Position numbers and translations under genes: made by a program. The notes under the pieces were generated by a model that was given only the letters and a program-made list of their open reading frames with translations, made no database searches and was not told where the DNA came from. A DNA stretch of 35,184 nt from DASYTH01 sp035762905 (lineage in GTDB: Bacteria; Actinomycetota; Actinomycetes; Mycobacteriales; Pseudonocardiaceae): NCBI RefSeq assembly GCF_035762905.1, contig NZ_DASUCC010000100.1, positions 1 to 35,184 on the forward strand, in the 5' to 3' direction. Below are positions 21,613 to 29,245 of this stretch, one piece after another (the stretch's first letter is position 1; the number at the start of each line of letters is the position of its first letter).

Positions 21613-24291
21613 ATGCGCGGGGTCTGGGTGACAGCGAACGGCGATGGTCGGCCGCCCACACCGCAGGGTGTGACGAGCGTGCGGGAGCTGGTCGAACGGC
21701 TGCGGCTGCTCCAGGCCTGGTCCGGCATGTCGTACCGGGCGGTGCACCGGGAGGTGGTGCGGGCCCGGGCCGCCCGGGGAGTACCGGAACGGCCGGTGCT
21801 GAACACGATCTACCGGTGCTTCCAGCCGGACCGGGCCAGGCTGGACGTGGACCTGGTCACCGACGTGGCCCGCGCGTTGCTCGGCCAGGACGCCGGGGCC
21901 GAGCAGTGGCGGCAGGCCTGCTGGGTGGTGGCCGGGCTGGGCAGCGCCGCGGCGATCGTCAGCGTGGCCGACAGCTGGCCGGCCGACCTGCCCTCGTTCG
22001 TCGGCCGCCGGGCCGAGCTGGCCACGATCGCCGGGCTGGCCGAGGCCGACCGCGCGGACCCGGCCATCCTGTCGATCACCGGAATGCCCGGCATCGGAAA
22101 GACCAGGCTGGCCGTGCACGCCGGGCACAAGCTGATGGCGCGGGGCCGGTTCGCCCGGGTGCGGCTGGCGGTCGACCTGCGCGGCTACGACCCGGACCGC
22201 CCGCCCGCCGATCCGGGCGCCGTGCTCGAGGGTTTCCTGCGCCGGCTCGGCCTGCCCGCCGAGCAGATCCAGCACCTCGACCTGGCCGGCCGGGTGGCCA
22301 AGTACCGGCAGCTGCTGGCCGGCCGGGATGCGTTGGTGCTGCTGGACAACGCCGCCTCCGCCGACCAGGTCCGGCCGCTGCTGCCGGACGGGCCCGGGTG
22401 CTGCGCGCTGATCACCAGCCGGCGCGCCCTGCCCGAGCTGACCGCCGCCCGGCAGCTGCCGCTCGACGTGCTGACCCTGGCCGAGGCCACCACGCTGCTG
22501 CGCCGAGCCGGCGCCCCGGTCGACGCCGAGCCCGAGCTGACCGCGCGGATCGCCGCTCTGGTCGGTTATCTGCCGCTGGCGCTGGCCCTGGTCACCGCCC
22601 GGATCAAGGCCAACCCCGACTGGACGCTGACCGACCATTTCGAGCGCCTGCTGCACCACCAGCAGAGCCTGCGGGTGGACAGCGGCGTCGAGGTGGCGAT
22701 CAACCTCTCCTACCGCGACCTCACCGGCGACCAGCAACGCGCCTTCCGGTTGCTGGCCCTGCATCCCGGCACCGAGATCAGCCCGGACGCCGCCGCGGCG
22801 CTGATCGGCACCGACGAGCCGGCCGCCCGCCGGCAGCTCGACCAGCTCAGCGCCGCCAGCCTGGTGCAGCGGCCCGGGCCGGACCGGTTCCGGTTCCACA
22901 ACCTGATCAACACCTTCGCCACCGCCCGCGCGCACGACGAGGATCCGGCCCGCAGCCGGCGCGCCGGACTCGCCCGGCTGGCCAACCACTACCTGTACCT
23001 GGCCGGCCGCGCGGTGGACGCGATCTACCCGCACGACCGGCACGGCCGGCCGCGGATCCCCGCCCCGCCGACCGCACCGGACGACCCGCCCGATCCGGCC
23101 GCCGCCCGCGGCTGGCTCAACACCGAGCGGGCCAACCTGCTCGCCGTCGCGACGCACCCGGAACTGCCCGGCCCCGCCGCGGTGGCCTTCTCCGCCACCC
23201 TGCACCGGCATCTGGCGATGACCTGCCAGTATCCGGACGCGACGCTGTTGCACGAGCACGCGATCGGCGCAGCGCGGCGCAGCGCCGACCGGGCCGGCGA
23301 GGCCGGCGCGCTGGTCAGCCTCGGCGATCTGTACCAGCGCACCGGCCACTACGAGCAGGCGGTCGACCACCTCAGCACCGGCCTTGCCATCGCCCGCGAT
23401 CTGTCCGATGTGGACATCGAGGGCCGGGCGCTGTTCCACCTCGGCTTCATCTGCCTGCTCAGCGGCCGCTACGAGCGCGGTGCCGAGTACAACCGGGCGG
23501 CGCTGGCCTGCATGCGCGCCACCGGAAACCGGTTCGGCGAGGCCCGGGCACTCGGCAACCTCGGCTGCGCGTACCAGATGACCGGGCAGTTGGACCTGGC
23601 CGCCGACCACCTCCGGCAGACCCTTGCGCTGTGCCGGGATCTCGACGACCAGGAGGGCGAGGCCCGGGTGCTGGACGACCTTGGCACGATCTACCGGCTG
23701 ACCGGGCGGCCCGAGCGGGCGGCCGAACACCACAGCGCGGCCCTCGAACTGCTCCGCGAGGTCGGCGACCGGGAGGGCGAGGCCTGCGCGCTGGACAACC
23801 TGGGCCTGGTCTGTCAGGAGAACGGCCGGCTCGACCGCGCCGCCGAGCACCACCGGGCGGCGCTGGCCATCTCCCGGGACATCGGCGACCGGGACGACGA
23901 GGCCCGCGCGCTGAACAACCTCGGCACCGTGTGCCGGCGATCCGGCCGGTACGCGCAGGCCGAGGAGCACCACCGCACGGCGCTGCGGCTCTCCACCGAG
24001 CTCGGCGACCCGGGCGGACAGGCCAAGGCGCTCAACGGACTGGGCGAACTCGCCCTGGCCACCGGGGATCTGGCCCAGGCGCTGCGCGCGCACGCCGACG
24101 CCCACCAGTACGCCAGCAAGATCGGTCACCGGCAGGAGCAGGCCCGGGCCGACGACGGACTCGGGCACGCCCACCACGGTCTGGGCAACCACGAGCAGGC
24201 CCGGGAGCACTGGACCCGCGCGCTGGGCGTGTACGAGGAGTTCGGCTTTCCCGAGGCGGACGGCATTCGCGCCCGGCTGGCCACCCGCTGA
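21613..24291 (+). CDS. STAND regulator: HTH-like N-terminus, NB-ARC ATPase and TPR repeats
   Basis: The 892-residue protein has an XRE-like helical N-terminus (about 22-105: VRELVERLRLLQAWSGMSYR, then a GLNTIYR-like recognition region). An NB-ARC domain follows with P-loop GMPGIGKTR (157-165), Walker B ALVLLDN (240-246) and GYLPLALAL. At least seven TPRs lie at about 570-880 (for example ALNNLGTVCRRSGRYAQAEE). Such proteins are ATP-driven switches that oligomerise upon binding a ligand through the repeats, and some are peptide- or phage-sensing. It lies directly upstream of a tiny peptide gene, so peptide sensing is an attractive inference. Start uncertain: ATG 21613 is used, but GTG 21628 is possible; neither has a strong ribosome binding site. 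Confidence 0.88.
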   Translation: MRGVWVTANGDGRPPTPQGVTSVRELVERLRLLQAWSGMSYRAVHREVVRARAARGVPERPVLNTIYRCFQPDRARLDVDLVTDVARALLGQDAGAEQWRQACWVVAGLGSAAAIVSVADSWPADLPSFVGRRAELATIAGLAEADRADPAILSITGMPGIGKTRLAVHAGHKLMARGRFARVRLAVDLRGYDPDRPPADPGAVLEGFLRRLGLPAEQIQHLDLAGRVAKYRQLLAGRDALVLLDNAASADQVRPLLPDGPGCCALITSRRALPELTAARQLPLDVLTLAEATTLLRRAGAPVDAEPELTARIAALVGYLPLALALVTARIKANPDWTLTDHFERLLHHQQSLRVDSGVEVAINLSYRDLTGDQQRAFRLLALHPGTEISPDAAAALIGTDEPAARRQLDQLSAASLVQRPGPDRFRFHNLINTFATARAHDEDPARSRRAGLARLANHYLYLAGRAVDAIYPHDRHGRPRIPAPPTAPDDPPDPAAARGWLNTERANLLAVATHPELPGPAAVAFSATLHRHLAMTCQYPDATLLHEHAIGAARRSADRAGEAGALVSLGDLYQRTGHYEQAVDHLSTGLAIARDLSDVDIEGRALFHLGFICLLSGRYERGAEYNRAALACMRATGNRFGEARALGNLGCAYQMTGQLDLAADHLRQTLALCRDLDDQEGEARVLDDLGTIYRLTGRPERAAEHHSAALELLREVGDREGEACALDNLGLVCQENGRLDRAAEHHRAALAISRDIGDRDDEARALNNLGTVCRRSGRYAQAEEHHRTALRLSTELGDPGGQAKALNGLGELALATGDLAQALRAHADAHQYASKIGHRQEQARADDGLGHAHHGLGNHEQAREHWTRALGVYEEFGFPEADGIRARLATR

Positions 24292-24296
24292 CGGGT

Positions 24297-24316
24297 GTTC
24301 GAAGTCGTTCGAAGTC
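24297..24316 (+). repeat. Two adjacent copies of GTTCGAAGTC upstream of the peptide gene
   Basis: Perfect 10-bp direct repeats at 24297-24306 and 24307-24316 directly follow the STAND gene stop. Each contains the palindrome TTCGAA. A candidate -10 (TAAGGC, 24340-24345) lies 23 bp downstream and the peptide start about 100 bp downstream, so this may be an activator site for the peptide operon. Confidence 0.5.
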
Positions 24317-24413
24317 ACCGATCGGCCGGGCCCGCTCGGTAAGGCTGTGGTGCCGGGCCGGTCCGGTCCGGCTCCTCACCGGTTGACCGCCGGTGCGACT
24401 TCGGGAGGTTCAC

Positions 24414-24482
24414 ATGCGCCGTCACCTGAAGTACGTGCTCAGCTCCTTCGCCGCGACGCTGTTCGTGGCCGGCGTGGGCTGA
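24414..24482 (+). CDS. 22-residue hydrophobic peptide, candidate precursor or signal
   Basis: ATG is preceded by GGGAGG with a 6-nt spacer, one of the best ribosome binding sites in the window. The product begins with basic MRRHLKY, continues with one hydrophobic stretch YVLSSFAATLFVAGVG, and stops. It is the length of a single membrane helix or a signal peptide without a passenger. A 13-bp hairpin starts 10 nt after its stop, a pattern common after abundant small precursor genes that share a transcript with processing enzymes. Downstream, in the same direction, are an adenylating enzyme and a presenilin-like protease. No known peptide family was recognised. A leader peptide controlling the enzymes is an alternative. 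Confidence 0.55.
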   Translation: MRRHLKYVLSSFAATLFVAGVG

Positions 24483-24491
24483 CGTACGAAC

Positions 24492-24528
24492 GCGGCCGGC
24501 GCGGTACCGCCTTTCCCGCGCCGGCCGC
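24492..24528 (+). terminator. Strong hairpin between the peptide gene and the ligase gene (attenuator or partial terminator)
   Basis: GCGGCCGGCGCGG (24492-24504) pairs perfectly over 13 bp with CCGCGCCGGCCGC (24516-24528), with an 11-nt loop. A short T-run (TTT, 24531-24533) and the ligase ribosome binding site GGAGGAG (24535-24541) follow at once. It may cap a short peptide-only transcript or set the peptide:enzyme ratio. Confidence 0.7.
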
Positions 24529-24547
24529 CCTTTCGGAGGAGTGAGTC

Positions 24548-26008
24548 ATGTTGGACACGGCGTGGCGGCAGCTCCGGCACGGGTGGTCGGTGACGACCAC
24601 CCGGCGAATCCGGGTCGCCGACCTGCATGCGCTGATCACCCACGTGCGCGCCACGGTCGCCGAGTTCGGCCGGTTGAACCGCGATCAGCTGTTGGAGGCG
24701 CTTGGCGCGGCACCCGACCCGGAGTTCCGCCGGTCCCTTGACGAGCGGCGCTGGCGGGCGGTGGTGCGCAAGGCGTACGAGGAGACGACGTTCTACCGCC
24801 AGGCGTTGGACCGGTTGGGGTTGCGGCCCGCCGACCTGACCCTGGACCGGATCGCCGAGCTGCCGCCGACCCCGAAGGCGGTGCTGCGCGCGCTGCCCGA
24901 GGCGTTCGTGAGCGCGCGCGCCGACGTCGCGCTGCAGGCGTTCACCACCGGGACCACCGGCATCCCGACCTCGTGCTGGTTCTCCGCGTACGAGCTGGAT
25001 CTCGCCGCCGGGTACGGCGCGCTGTCGCTGATGATCAACGTCGGGGTCGAGACCCGGGACGTCCTGGCGCTGTTCACCAGCTCGCGGGCGGTGCTCGGCG
25101 GGCACACGCTGCTCCAGGCCGCCCGGCTGGCCGGGGCCGGCACGGTGGTGTGCGGGACGATCGACCCGGCCGAGGCGCTGTCCCGGCTGGCCACGCCGGT
25201 GCACGTGCCGAAGAAGAAACCCCGGATCAGCCTGATCTCGGTGGTGCCGAGCTACCTGAGCCTGTTGGTGCGCACCGGAGAGCGGCTCGGCTACACCGCC
25301 GCGGACTTCGGCGTCGAGCGGATCCTGTGCGGCGGCGAGATCCTCACCGACGCGCTGCGGGCGCGGGCCCGGGCCTTCTTCGGGGCCGAGATCCAGGAGA
25401 CCTTCGCCATGACCGAGGTGTTTCCGTTCGGCGGTCAGGTGTGCTCGCACGGACACCTGCACTACAACGCCGATCACGGGCTGGTCGAGGTGCTCGATCC
25501 GGACGGGTTCACGCCGACCGCGCCCGGCGAGGTCGGCACGCTCGTGATCACCCCGTTCCCGCCGTACCGCGAGACGACCGTGGTGCTCCGGCTGAACACC
25601 GGGGACCTGGTGCGCACGCTGGCCGGCGAGCCGGACTGTGAGCTGGCCGGGCAGCCGGCCACCTCCCGGCTGCTCGGCAAGGCGGCGCTCACCACCCGGA
25701 CCGGCGATCGTCCGCTGTACCAACGCGAGGTGCTCGAGTTGCTCGAGGCGCACCCGGAGCTGCCGGCTCCGGTGCGCTACGGCATCGAGGCCGCCGACGA
25801 CGGGTTCGATCTGCACGTGCACGGGCCCGAGGACGCGGTCCTGTTGGCGGAGCTGGAAAAGCACGCCGCCGACGCCGGCCTGCCGGTGCGCAAGATCGTG
25901 CTGCACCGGGCGCCGGACGAGGTGCCGCTGCCCGCGTTCAACCGGGCGCTGCTGCACGAGACGACCGTGGTGCGCGACGAGGAGACCGGGACATGGGCGC
26001 TGCGGTGA
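24548..26008 (+). CDS. PaaK / coenzyme F390 synthetase-like adenylate-forming enzyme
   Basis: The 486-residue protein has the ANL-type fold of PaaK relatives. The phosphate-binding loop is FTTGTTGIP (132-140), helix-strand core RILCGGEILTDALRARARAFFG (about 258-279), the ATP-adenine motif QETFAMTE (283-290), and TGD (351-353). It activates a carboxylate as an acyl-AMP. The C-terminal motif that normally carries the catalytic lysine reads LPAFNRALLH with no Lys, so the second step (CoA transfer) may be absent or different. GGAGGAG lies upstream of the ATG. Its end overlaps the presenilin-like gene by 16 nt. It is located between a peptide gene and an intramembrane protease gene, so the peptide, or an acyl group for it, is a possible substrate. 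That is inference. Confidence 0.85.
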   Translation: MLDTAWRQLRHGWSVTTTRRIRVADLHALITHVRATVAEFGRLNRDQLLEALGAAPDPEFRRSLDERRWRAVVRKAYEETTFYRQALDRLGLRPADLTLDRIAELPPTPKAVLRALPEAFVSARADVALQAFTTGTTGIPTSCWFSAYELDLAAGYGALSLMINVGVETRDVLALFTSSRAVLGGHTLLQAARLAGAGTVVCGTIDPAEALSRLATPVHVPKKKPRISLISVVPSYLSLLVRTGERLGYTAADFGVERILCGGEILTDALRARARAFFGAEIQETFAMTEVFPFGGQVCSHGHLHYNADHGLVEVLDPDGFTPTAPGEVGTLVITPFPPYRETTVVLRLNTGDLVRTLAGEPDCELAGQPATSRLLGKAALTTRTGDRPLYQREVLELLEAHPELPAPVRYGIEAADDGFDLHVHGPEDAVLLAELEKHAADAGLPVRKIVLHRAPDEVPLPAFNRALLHETTVVRDEETGTWALR

Positions 26009-27039
26009 ACTGGCTGGCGCTGTGCGCCGCGACGGCGGTCATCCTGCTGGCCGCATGGCAGTACTTCCGCCGGGTCCAGGTGGATCGCCCACCGGTCGGC
26101 GTGTTCAACCTGCGCGACGTGGCGTTCACCTTCGGAGTGCTGATCATCATTCCGCCGCTGTATCTCGACCTGCCCGCCTGGCTGGTCGGCTCGATCCTGG
26201 TGCTGACCGCCACCGGCCTGATCTTCCTGACCACACGTCCCATGTTCGGCGGACGGATCGCAATCGCGATCGCCGGTGGACTGGCCGTCGGTGAGGTGGT
26301 GCTCACCACCCGGGGGTATGGCCAGTCCACCGCGTTCGTCGTGCTCAACGACATCGCCATCGCACTGCTGGTGGTCGGCGTCTGCAACATCTGGGCGCAG
26401 AGCGGCGTCCGCGCCCGTGACGTCGCCGTCTTCGCCTGCGCCGTCAGTGTTTTCGACCTCGTGGCGGTCTGGCTGATGCCGCTGATGCTGGAGTTCTTCA
26501 GCCAGGTGCGCGCGCTGCCGTTCGCCCCGATGCTCGCGGTCGGCACCGGGGACGCCGCGGTCGTGCTCGGCCTCGGCGATCTGCTGTTCGTCGTGCTCTG
26601 GCCGCTGGTCGCGGTGAAGGCGTTCGGCGGCCGGGCCGGTCTGGTCGCCGCGGCCGGCACCCTCGGCTGTGTGGTGGCGCTGGCCATCGCCTTCAGTACC
26701 AACGTGTTCACCGTCGCGGTGCCGGCCATGGTGTTCGTCGCCCCGGTGATCGTGGTGCAGTACCTGCTGCTGCGCCGGCGTCATCCGGCCGAGCGCAGCA
26801 CCGGCGAGTACCGGGGCACCGTCCACACCGGCACCCTGCCCCCGGTCCCCGACCTCACCGCCGCACTGGCGGTCGCCGAGTCCGGCAACCGCCGACCCGC
26901 CCGGTTCCTCGCCGTGCACCACGACGGCACGGTGCTCGGAACCGGGTCCACACCCGGCGCCGCGAGCAGAGCCGCACGAGCGGCGGCGCCGGATGTCACC
27001 CCGGTCCTGGTGCTCGACTCACCCTGGCGAGGACCGTGA
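25993..27039 (+). CDS. Presenilin / signal-peptide-peptidase-like GxGD intramembrane aspartyl protease
   Basis: The 348-residue protein has about nine hydrophobic segments in residues 1-260 and a soluble tail (261-348). One segment reads SVFDLVAVW (152-160; D155), closely like presenilin SVYDLVAVL. The next catalytic segment reads VLGLGDLLFVVLW (191-203; D196), matching the GLGD motif. VPAMVF (243-248) stands at the conserved PAL site. The residue after GxGD is not the Lys typical of prepilin peptidases (GxGDxK), so family A22 is favoured over A24. Such enzymes cut membrane helices inside the bilayer. It overlaps the upstream ligase gene by 16 nt with GGAG upstream, so the two are coupled; a terminator follows. 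Y to F at the first site and L to M in PAL are deviations. Activity is inferred. Confidence 0.75.
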   Translation: MGAAVNWLALCAATAVILLAAWQYFRRVQVDRPPVGVFNLRDVAFTFGVLIIIPPLYLDLPAWLVGSILVLTATGLIFLTTRPMFGGRIAIAIAGGLAVGEVVLTTRGYGQSTAFVVLNDIAIALLVVGVCNIWAQSGVRARDVAVFACAVSVFDLVAVWLMPLMLEFFSQVRALPFAPMLAVGTGDAAVVLGLGDLLFVVLWPLVAVKAFGGRAGLVAAAGTLGCVVALAIAFSTNVFTVAVPAMVFVAPVIVVQYLLLRRRHPAERSTGEYRGTVHTGTLPPVPDLTAALAVAESGNRRPARFLAVHHDGTVLGTGSTPGAASRAARAAAPDVTPVLVLDSPWRGP

Positions 27040-27069
27040 TCGGCACCAGCTACCGCTGACCGGGGGTGC

Positions 27070-27119
27070 GTTTCCCGGTGGCCGCGTTAAGACCTCCCCC
27101 GATGCGGCCGCCGGGAAAC
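27070..27119 (+). terminator. Terminator-like hairpin after the presenilin-like gene
   Basis: A 16-bp stem, GTTTCCCGGTGGCCGC (27070-27085) with GCGGCCGCCGGGAAAC (27104-27119), contains a single G-U position and an 18-nt loop. It begins 31 nt after the stop codon and closes the peptide-ligase-protease unit ahead of the subtilase. Confidence 0.75.
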
Positions 27120-27249
27120 CCTCGACCGGTGTCGTGCCTGGTAGGCCGTTCGGCGGCTGACCCATGGTGATCAGTCCCGTACCTTCGGTAACGCCGTCCG
27201 GGCGATTCCTCCCGCTCCGGGCGTTCCCTGCGCATTCCGGAGGTAGTTC

Positions 27250-29118
27250 ATGCTGCGTACCCGACGCCGCCTGCTGGCCGGCGCCGCGCTCGGCGCGGTG
27301 CTGGTCCTCGCTCCGGTGGCCCCGGCCCAGGCCGCGGCTCCCGGTGAGTCGGCCTACCTTGTTCAGCTCACCGCAACCCTGACCGACGCCCAGCGCGCCG
27401 AGCTGGCGAAGACCGGCGCCCGGCTCGGCGGCTACCTGCCCGAGAACACCTACGTGGTGGGGATGAGCGACACCGCGAGAAGATCAGTCGAACGGCTCGG
27501 CTTCGTCCGCTCGGTCAGCGAGTACCAACCGGCGGCCAAGCTCGACGCGGCGGCGGCGCTGACCGCGTTCGCCCGCCCGGCGCAGTACCTGATCACGCTC
27601 CTCGACCGCGATCCGGCCGGCCAGCGCACGGTCGCCGACCGGATCCGCCGCACCGGCGGTGCCCTCGACGTGATCTCGGAGAGCGGCCGGCACCTGCTGG
27701 CCACGCTGGACCCGGGGCAGGTCGCCGCGGTCACCCGGCTGCCCGAGGTGCTCGCCGTCGGCGCGGTTTCCGCGCCGGAGACCGACATGAGCATCGCCCG
27801 CGAGGCCACCGGGGCGAACTACCTGGAGACCGTGCGCGGCTACCGCGGCCAGGGCGTGCGCGCCGAGGTGATGGATCTCGGCCTGCGCACCACGCACCAG
27901 GAGTTCCGCGCTCGGCCGGTGCTGCTGCACGGTCCGAACTCGACGAACACCAGCCACGGAACGTCGACCTACGGCCAGATCTTCGCCGCCGGCGTGAGCG
28001 CCACCCGGCGCGGCGTGCTGCCCGAGGGCCAGGGCCTGTTCGCCACCAGCAGCCGGCCGGACCGCTACGCGCACACCCGCGAGCTGGTCACCCCGACCGG
28101 CCCGTACCGGGCGGTGTTCCAGAGCAACAGCTGGGGTTCCAGCCTCACCACCGCCTACACGTCCATCTCGGCCGCCATGGACACCATCGTGTTCGACCTG
28201 GACATCCTGATCTGCCAGTCGCAGAGCAACGCCGGCACGCGCAGCTCCCGCCCGCAGGCGTGGGCAAAGAACGTGTTGTCGGTCGGCGGTCAGTTCCACC
28301 GCAACACGCTCAGCCGCACCGATGACGCGTGGGGCGGCGGCGCCAGCATCGGCCCGGCCGCCGACGGCCGGATCAAGCCGGACCTGTCGAACTACTACGA
28401 CCAGATCGACACCACATCGTCCACAAGCGACACTTCGTACACGCCGTCGTTCGGCGGCACCAGCGGCGCGACCCCGATCACGTGTGGCAACGCCGGGCTG
28501 CTGTTCCAGATGTGGGCCGACGGCGTGTTCGACGGCGCCCCCGGCAAGGGCCGCGACGTGTTCGCCAGCCGGCCGCACGCCGCCACCGCCAAGGCGCTGC
28601 TGGTCAACTCCGCCACCCAGTACCCGTTCTCCGGCACCACGCACGACATGACCCGTACGCACCAGGGCTGGGGCACGGTCAACGTCCGCGCGCTGCACGA
28701 CCTCGCCGCGGCGAACGGCTGGCGACTTCCCGTCCTGGTCAACGAAACCGATCTGGTCACCACCGGGCAGACCCGGCGCTACACGGTCACCCGCAACGGT
28801 TCCCAGCCGCTCAAGGCGACCATGGTCTACACCGACCCGGCCGGCACGCCCGGCGCCGCCGTGGCCCGGGTCAACGACCTGACCCTGCGGGTCACCGCGC
28901 CGAACGGGACCGTCTACTTCGGAAACAACGGCCTCAACACGGGAGTCTGGTCCACCTCCGGCGGCAGCGCCAACACCGTGGACACGGTGGAGAACGTCTT
29001 CGTCCAGACCCCCGCCGCGGGCACCTGGACCATCGACGTGATCGCCACCCAGATCAACGCCGACGGCCATCCCGAAACGGCCGCCACCGACGCGGACTTC
29101 GCCCTCGTCGTCTCCTGA
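27250..29118 (+). CDS. Secreted S8 subtilisin-like protease of the KP-43 type
   Basis: The 622-residue protein has a signal peptide (MLRTRRRLLAG to about residue 29, AQAAA) and an N-terminal propeptide-like region (about 35-175). The S8 domain has D209 (AEVMDLG), H236 (TSHGTSTYG), oxyanion N327 (SQSNAG) and S405 (GGTSGATPI). The usual GTSMATP reads GTSGATP. A C-terminal beta-barrel (about 485-622), with MVYTDPAGTPG, VNDLTLRVTAPNG and a VDTVENVFVQTPAAGTWTI segment split across variants, resembles KP-43 proteases. GGAGG lies 7 nt before the ATG. It follows the terminator of the peptide-protease unit and likely has its own promoter. Role is extracellular proteolysis; processing of the nearby peptide is only a suggestion. 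Confidence 0.9.
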   Translation: MLRTRRRLLAGAALGAVLVLAPVAPAQAAAPGESAYLVQLTATLTDAQRAELAKTGARLGGYLPENTYVVGMSDTARRSVERLGFVRSVSEYQPAAKLDAAAALTAFARPAQYLITLLDRDPAGQRTVADRIRRTGGALDVISESGRHLLATLDPGQVAAVTRLPEVLAVGAVSAPETDMSIAREATGANYLETVRGYRGQGVRAEVMDLGLRTTHQEFRARPVLLHGPNSTNTSHGTSTYGQIFAAGVSATRRGVLPEGQGLFATSSRPDRYAHTRELVTPTGPYRAVFQSNSWGSSLTTAYTSISAAMDTIVFDLDILICQSQSNAGTRSSRPQAWAKNVLSVGGQFHRNTLSRTDDAWGGGASIGPAADGRIKPDLSNYYDQIDTTSSTSDTSYTPSFGGTSGATPITCGNAGLLFQMWADGVFDGAPGKGRDVFASRPHAATAKALLVNSATQYPFSGTTHDMTRTHQGWGTVNVRALHDLAAANGWRLPVLVNETDLVTTGQTRRYTVTRNGSQPLKATMVYTDPAGTPGAAVARVNDLTLRVTAPNGTVYFGNNGLNTGVWSTSGGSANTVDTVENVFVQTPAAGTWTIDVIATQINADGHPETAATDADFALVVS

Positions 29119-29129
29119 CCCCACGCACC

Positions 29130-29166
29130 CGGCGCCGGCACGTCCCTCGCGGATGTGCCGGCGCCG
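29130..29166 (+). terminator. Terminator hairpin after the subtilase gene
   Basis: A perfect 12-bp stem, CGGCGCCGGCAC (29130-29141) with GTGCCGGCGCCG (29155-29166), has a 13-nt loop and begins 11 nt after the stop codon. TTGG follows, with no long T-run. Confidence 0.75.
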
Positions 29167-29245
29167 TTGGTCCATCCGGCGCTAGTGGGGGAATGGATCA
29201 GCGGCGACGATGGGCGTTCCGGGTGGATGGTGTTGGGGAGCTGCG

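Noticed and set aside
25993..27039. Type IV prepilin peptidase (A24) as identity of the GxGD protein
   Set aside because: The Lys that follows GxGD in A24 enzymes is absent, no pilin genes are nearby, and the first Asp motif SVFDLVAV is presenilin-like.
24414..27039. Claim of a lanthipeptide, lasso or thiopeptide cluster
   Set aside because: No LanB/LanM, lasso cyclase, YcaO or radical SAM gene is visible and the peptide has no Cys/Ser/Thr-rich core.
27120..27249. Second small peptide gene just before the subtilase (frame from about 27164)
   Set aside because: No ribosome binding site precedes it, and the frame runs into the subtilase signal-peptide region out of frame with family-unlike composition.
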